Positions 61,703 through 64,000 of a stretch of 64,000 nucleotides of DNA are shown in pieces. The stretch's first letter is position 1. Each line of letters starts with the position of its first letter. The stretch is from Ustulina deusta (lineage: Eukaryota; Ascomycota; Sordariomycetes; Xylariales; Xylariaceae). A program made the translations under genes and the position numbers. Where the stretch lies: contig JAJNNX010000013.1 in NCBI GenBank assembly GCA_023159155.1, positions 744,001-808,000 on the forward strand. The letters are read 5' to 3'. Under the pieces are notes generated by a model that saw nothing but the letters and a program-made list of their open reading frames with translations, did no database searches and was not told the origin of the DNA.

Positions 61703-64000
61703 TCAATAAATCGGGTTCACAAGTTTTCCCCTGAGCGCTGTCATGATATTCTGGAATCGCATAGCATACTCCAGCATGGTCTCGGTCCTTCGCTTTTTCC
61801 ATTCCCACTTCAACGACAGTCTAACCTGTATGGCTCCTGTCCATTCTCTGACTTGTCTGTCTTCCTCATCTTCATTAGGGTTGGCGTTCGTAATCTTGGC
61901 TTGGTCAGTATGACGATCAACAAGCAGCCATTGCAATACTTCCTTCTTTCCATGAGCGGCTACCAATGCGCTCCCTTGAGGACCGCTAGATTCACGGAAA
62001 ACCTTCGCTCCTCGTCGTACCAGATATTTGACTACGTCAAGCTGACCATGAGCCGCTGCAATAGTCAATGCAGTGCCTCCCTCACAAACTTCACCCTCGG
62101 TATCGATACCGATTGAGAGCAGATCATCGATGGCTACAATGAGCCCCTTGGATGCAGCCAAATACAGCAAGCTACTTTCACCAATAGCGACAGAGTCTGA
62201 CACCTTCAGGGGCTCTTCTCGCCTAAGGTATCGATGAATAAGGCGATACCCTCTTGTGATATTGGTCAGAGAAAAGCGACTCGAAGTCAACATCATCCAA
62301 ACTGAGGGAGGAGACCATTGGATGTCTTGGGTTCGCAGAGACAGCGGGTATTCCCTGAGAAGATGTCTCAAAATCCAATGTTTAGAGCATGCCATTACAT
62401 CAAGTATAGCGCATTTACCATATGGGTCCAATCGGTGGAGGTCATCATCTCTAGGAAGCAGCTTAGCGCATAGCTTCACCCTGGGGGATTCATCCGCCAC
62501 TTCCAGAGCCATATCGACAATGTTCCCGCCAAGTGAATTCTCCATTATGTCCTTCTCAAGCCGGAATAAATGCTTTGCCACTTCGACATGGTCTTCCGAG
62601 CAAGCCAGCATCAGAGCTGTCGGATTTCCAGGCAAAGCCAGTGGTTTAGTGCAAGCTCCCTGCTTTATGAGCAGTTTGAGCACATCGATCGAGCCACTCC
62701 CTGCGGCATGATGAAGAGGCGTGAAGCCGTCGAAGTCCATGAGCTCGAGGTTTGCCCCGTTGCTGATAAGAAGTGCCGCAGCATCAACACTGTCCAGCTG
62801 TGCAGCCCAATGTAAAGCTGTTATGCCGTTGAATAGATCGTTTTTTTGGTTGACAACATCCTCGACTTTATCGGATAATTGACACAGCTCATCCAACAGA
62901 ACTCGGAGCCCCTCGTAATTCCTTTTCCACACAGCTACATGCAATGGCGTCTGTTTTAGACGACTGAAATCCCCATCTTCCTCTAAGTAGCGGCGTAGGA
63001 GGGTATGCAATAAGTGGTTGTATTTCTGATCGGCTATAGCTGCCTCTAGAACAGTAGCATATTTCGGCATGTTTGGTCCTTCGAAAGCGATCGAAACCTT
63101 TGCTCCGTTTCCAAGGAGCCACTCTACTACCTGAGAAGACATGTGCTCACTAAGTGCAAGCATCAGGGGGGTAACAGGCCAAGGTTTGCACATCTCCGAA
63201 TCAATTGGCAACCCTTGAGTGACGAATGTCTCGCAAGCATCCAGATCGCCACTGTTTAAAGCCACATAGAATGCGTCTGTCATTTTTATGATACCTTTGC
63301 GACTCGGTTGAAAGATCAAATTTTCGTCATCTTTATTTTGTCGTTCGAGGGCATTGATAAGCTCAAGGTTACCGGTTCTATAGGCGTAAGCTATGGGCGA
63401 CAGCCCATGCGCATCCACTTTCATCTTAGCACCTAGTTGCAGGAGCTCTTTCACGGCTCTCAGATGCTCTCCCTCAATGGCCAGATGCAACGGCGATTTG
63501 CCGTCTCGAGCGGCCCGATCAATGTCGCAACCATGATGATGATGAAGAAAATGAATTGTAGACCACTGTCCATATCGCGCCGCATAATGCATGGGTGTTT
63601 GAAGGTTATCATCTGTCTCCATGTTAGTTGGCAATGGATAAATTGTGGGCTAGAAGAAGCTTAAGAGCAAGTTGAGGTGCAGATGGTGGAATGGGAAACA
63701 AGATGAAAGGCAACCAAAGTTCAAATAAAACACACCGACTGATTCGAGATCATCAAGCCATTCTTCATCGAGATAGAGCTGCATAGAGTCCGTAGAACCC
63801 CACATTGCTGCTAGATGAAACGCATTGCCTCCCGAGAAGCCACCACGACCATCCTTCCAGGTCTGATTCCATTTGGCTGCAAGCTTGCGGGATGTTGAGT
63901 GCTCTGCGATCGTTTTCAAAAGCGAAGTATTGTTTATAGCAATTGCATCCAGGGTAGCATTGAGCCCATCCAGTCCAGTGACCCATGGATCTGCTCCAAA
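61703..64000 (-). CDS. Ankyrin-repeat protein, 5' end beyond the window
   Basis: Scaffold-type protein with many ankyrin repeats, partial. The last exon covers 61703 to about 63649; an upstream exon runs from about 63740 to the window edge with an open frame, so the start is outside. The likely intron is 63650-63739 (GTCGGT..TCTAG, 90 bp, phase 0); the donor is weak, so the exact join is uncertain. Canonical repeats are plain: TPMHYAARYGQ, SPLHLAIEGEHLRAVKELL, TALHWAAQLDSVDAAALL, TPLHHAAGSGSIDVLKLL, TALTIAAAHGQLDVVKYL and, in the upstream exon, NAFHLAAMWGSTDS. The C terminus (about 60 residues) is charged and non-repeat. No catalytic domain is visible; one may lie upstream (NACHT-type or F-box in relatives). 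Confidence 0.88.

Overview
The window is a piece of a filamentous ascomycete chromosome. The evidence is short introns (55 to about 210 bp) with GT..AG ends and CTAAC/CTGAC-type branch points, fungal-specific protein families, and a 21 kb AT-saturated block whose paired repeats differ mainly by C-to-T/G-to-A changes, as expected after repeat-induced point mutation (RIP). The conserved proteins suggest Pezizomycotina, probably Sordariomycetes. I cannot name a species.

Layout, 1-36,500: gene-sparse DNA carrying a four-exon bZIP transcription factor (2.1-3.6 kb, minus), an FAD monooxygenase (10.5-11.8 kb, minus), a two-exon 2-oxoglutarate/Fe(II) dioxygenase (13.2-14.7 kb, minus), a six-cysteine small secreted protein (17.0-17.3 kb, minus), an unrecognised 390-residue protein (20.3-21.4 kb, minus), a non-coding repeat element (22.05-26.37 kb), an epoxide hydrolase (27.1-28.4 kb, minus), a disordered basic protein (29.8-32.1 kb, plus), a LIM-type zinc-binding gene with an in-frame stop (33.3-35.3 kb, plus) and an 88-residue membrane protein (35.7-36.1 kb, minus).

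Layout, 36,575-58,670: a four-layer nest of LTR elements. Layer A is a short (about 0.87 kb) coding-free element with 135 bp terminal repeats. It is split by layer B, a Ty1/copia element (minus). B is split by layer C, a Ty3/gypsy element (minus). C is split by layer D, a second Ty1/copia element (plus). B and D have exact 5-bp target duplications (CTACT, ATTAT) and A has a candidate one (CATAG). With inserts removed, B, C and D are each about 7 kb. All are heavily mutated and no complete polyprotein survives.

Layout, 58,671-64,000: an acidic low-complexity protein (59.5-60.3 kb, minus) and an ankyrin-repeat protein (61.7 kb to the window end, minus, truncated by the edge).

The two most unusual structures are the 22-26 kb element, a coding-free array of about 20 long imperfect palindromes between 270 bp direct repeats with a tRNA-like Pol III unit inside, and the datable transposon nest. 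The enzymes (monooxygenase, dioxygenase, epoxide hydrolase) are scattered and do not form an obvious biosynthetic cluster.
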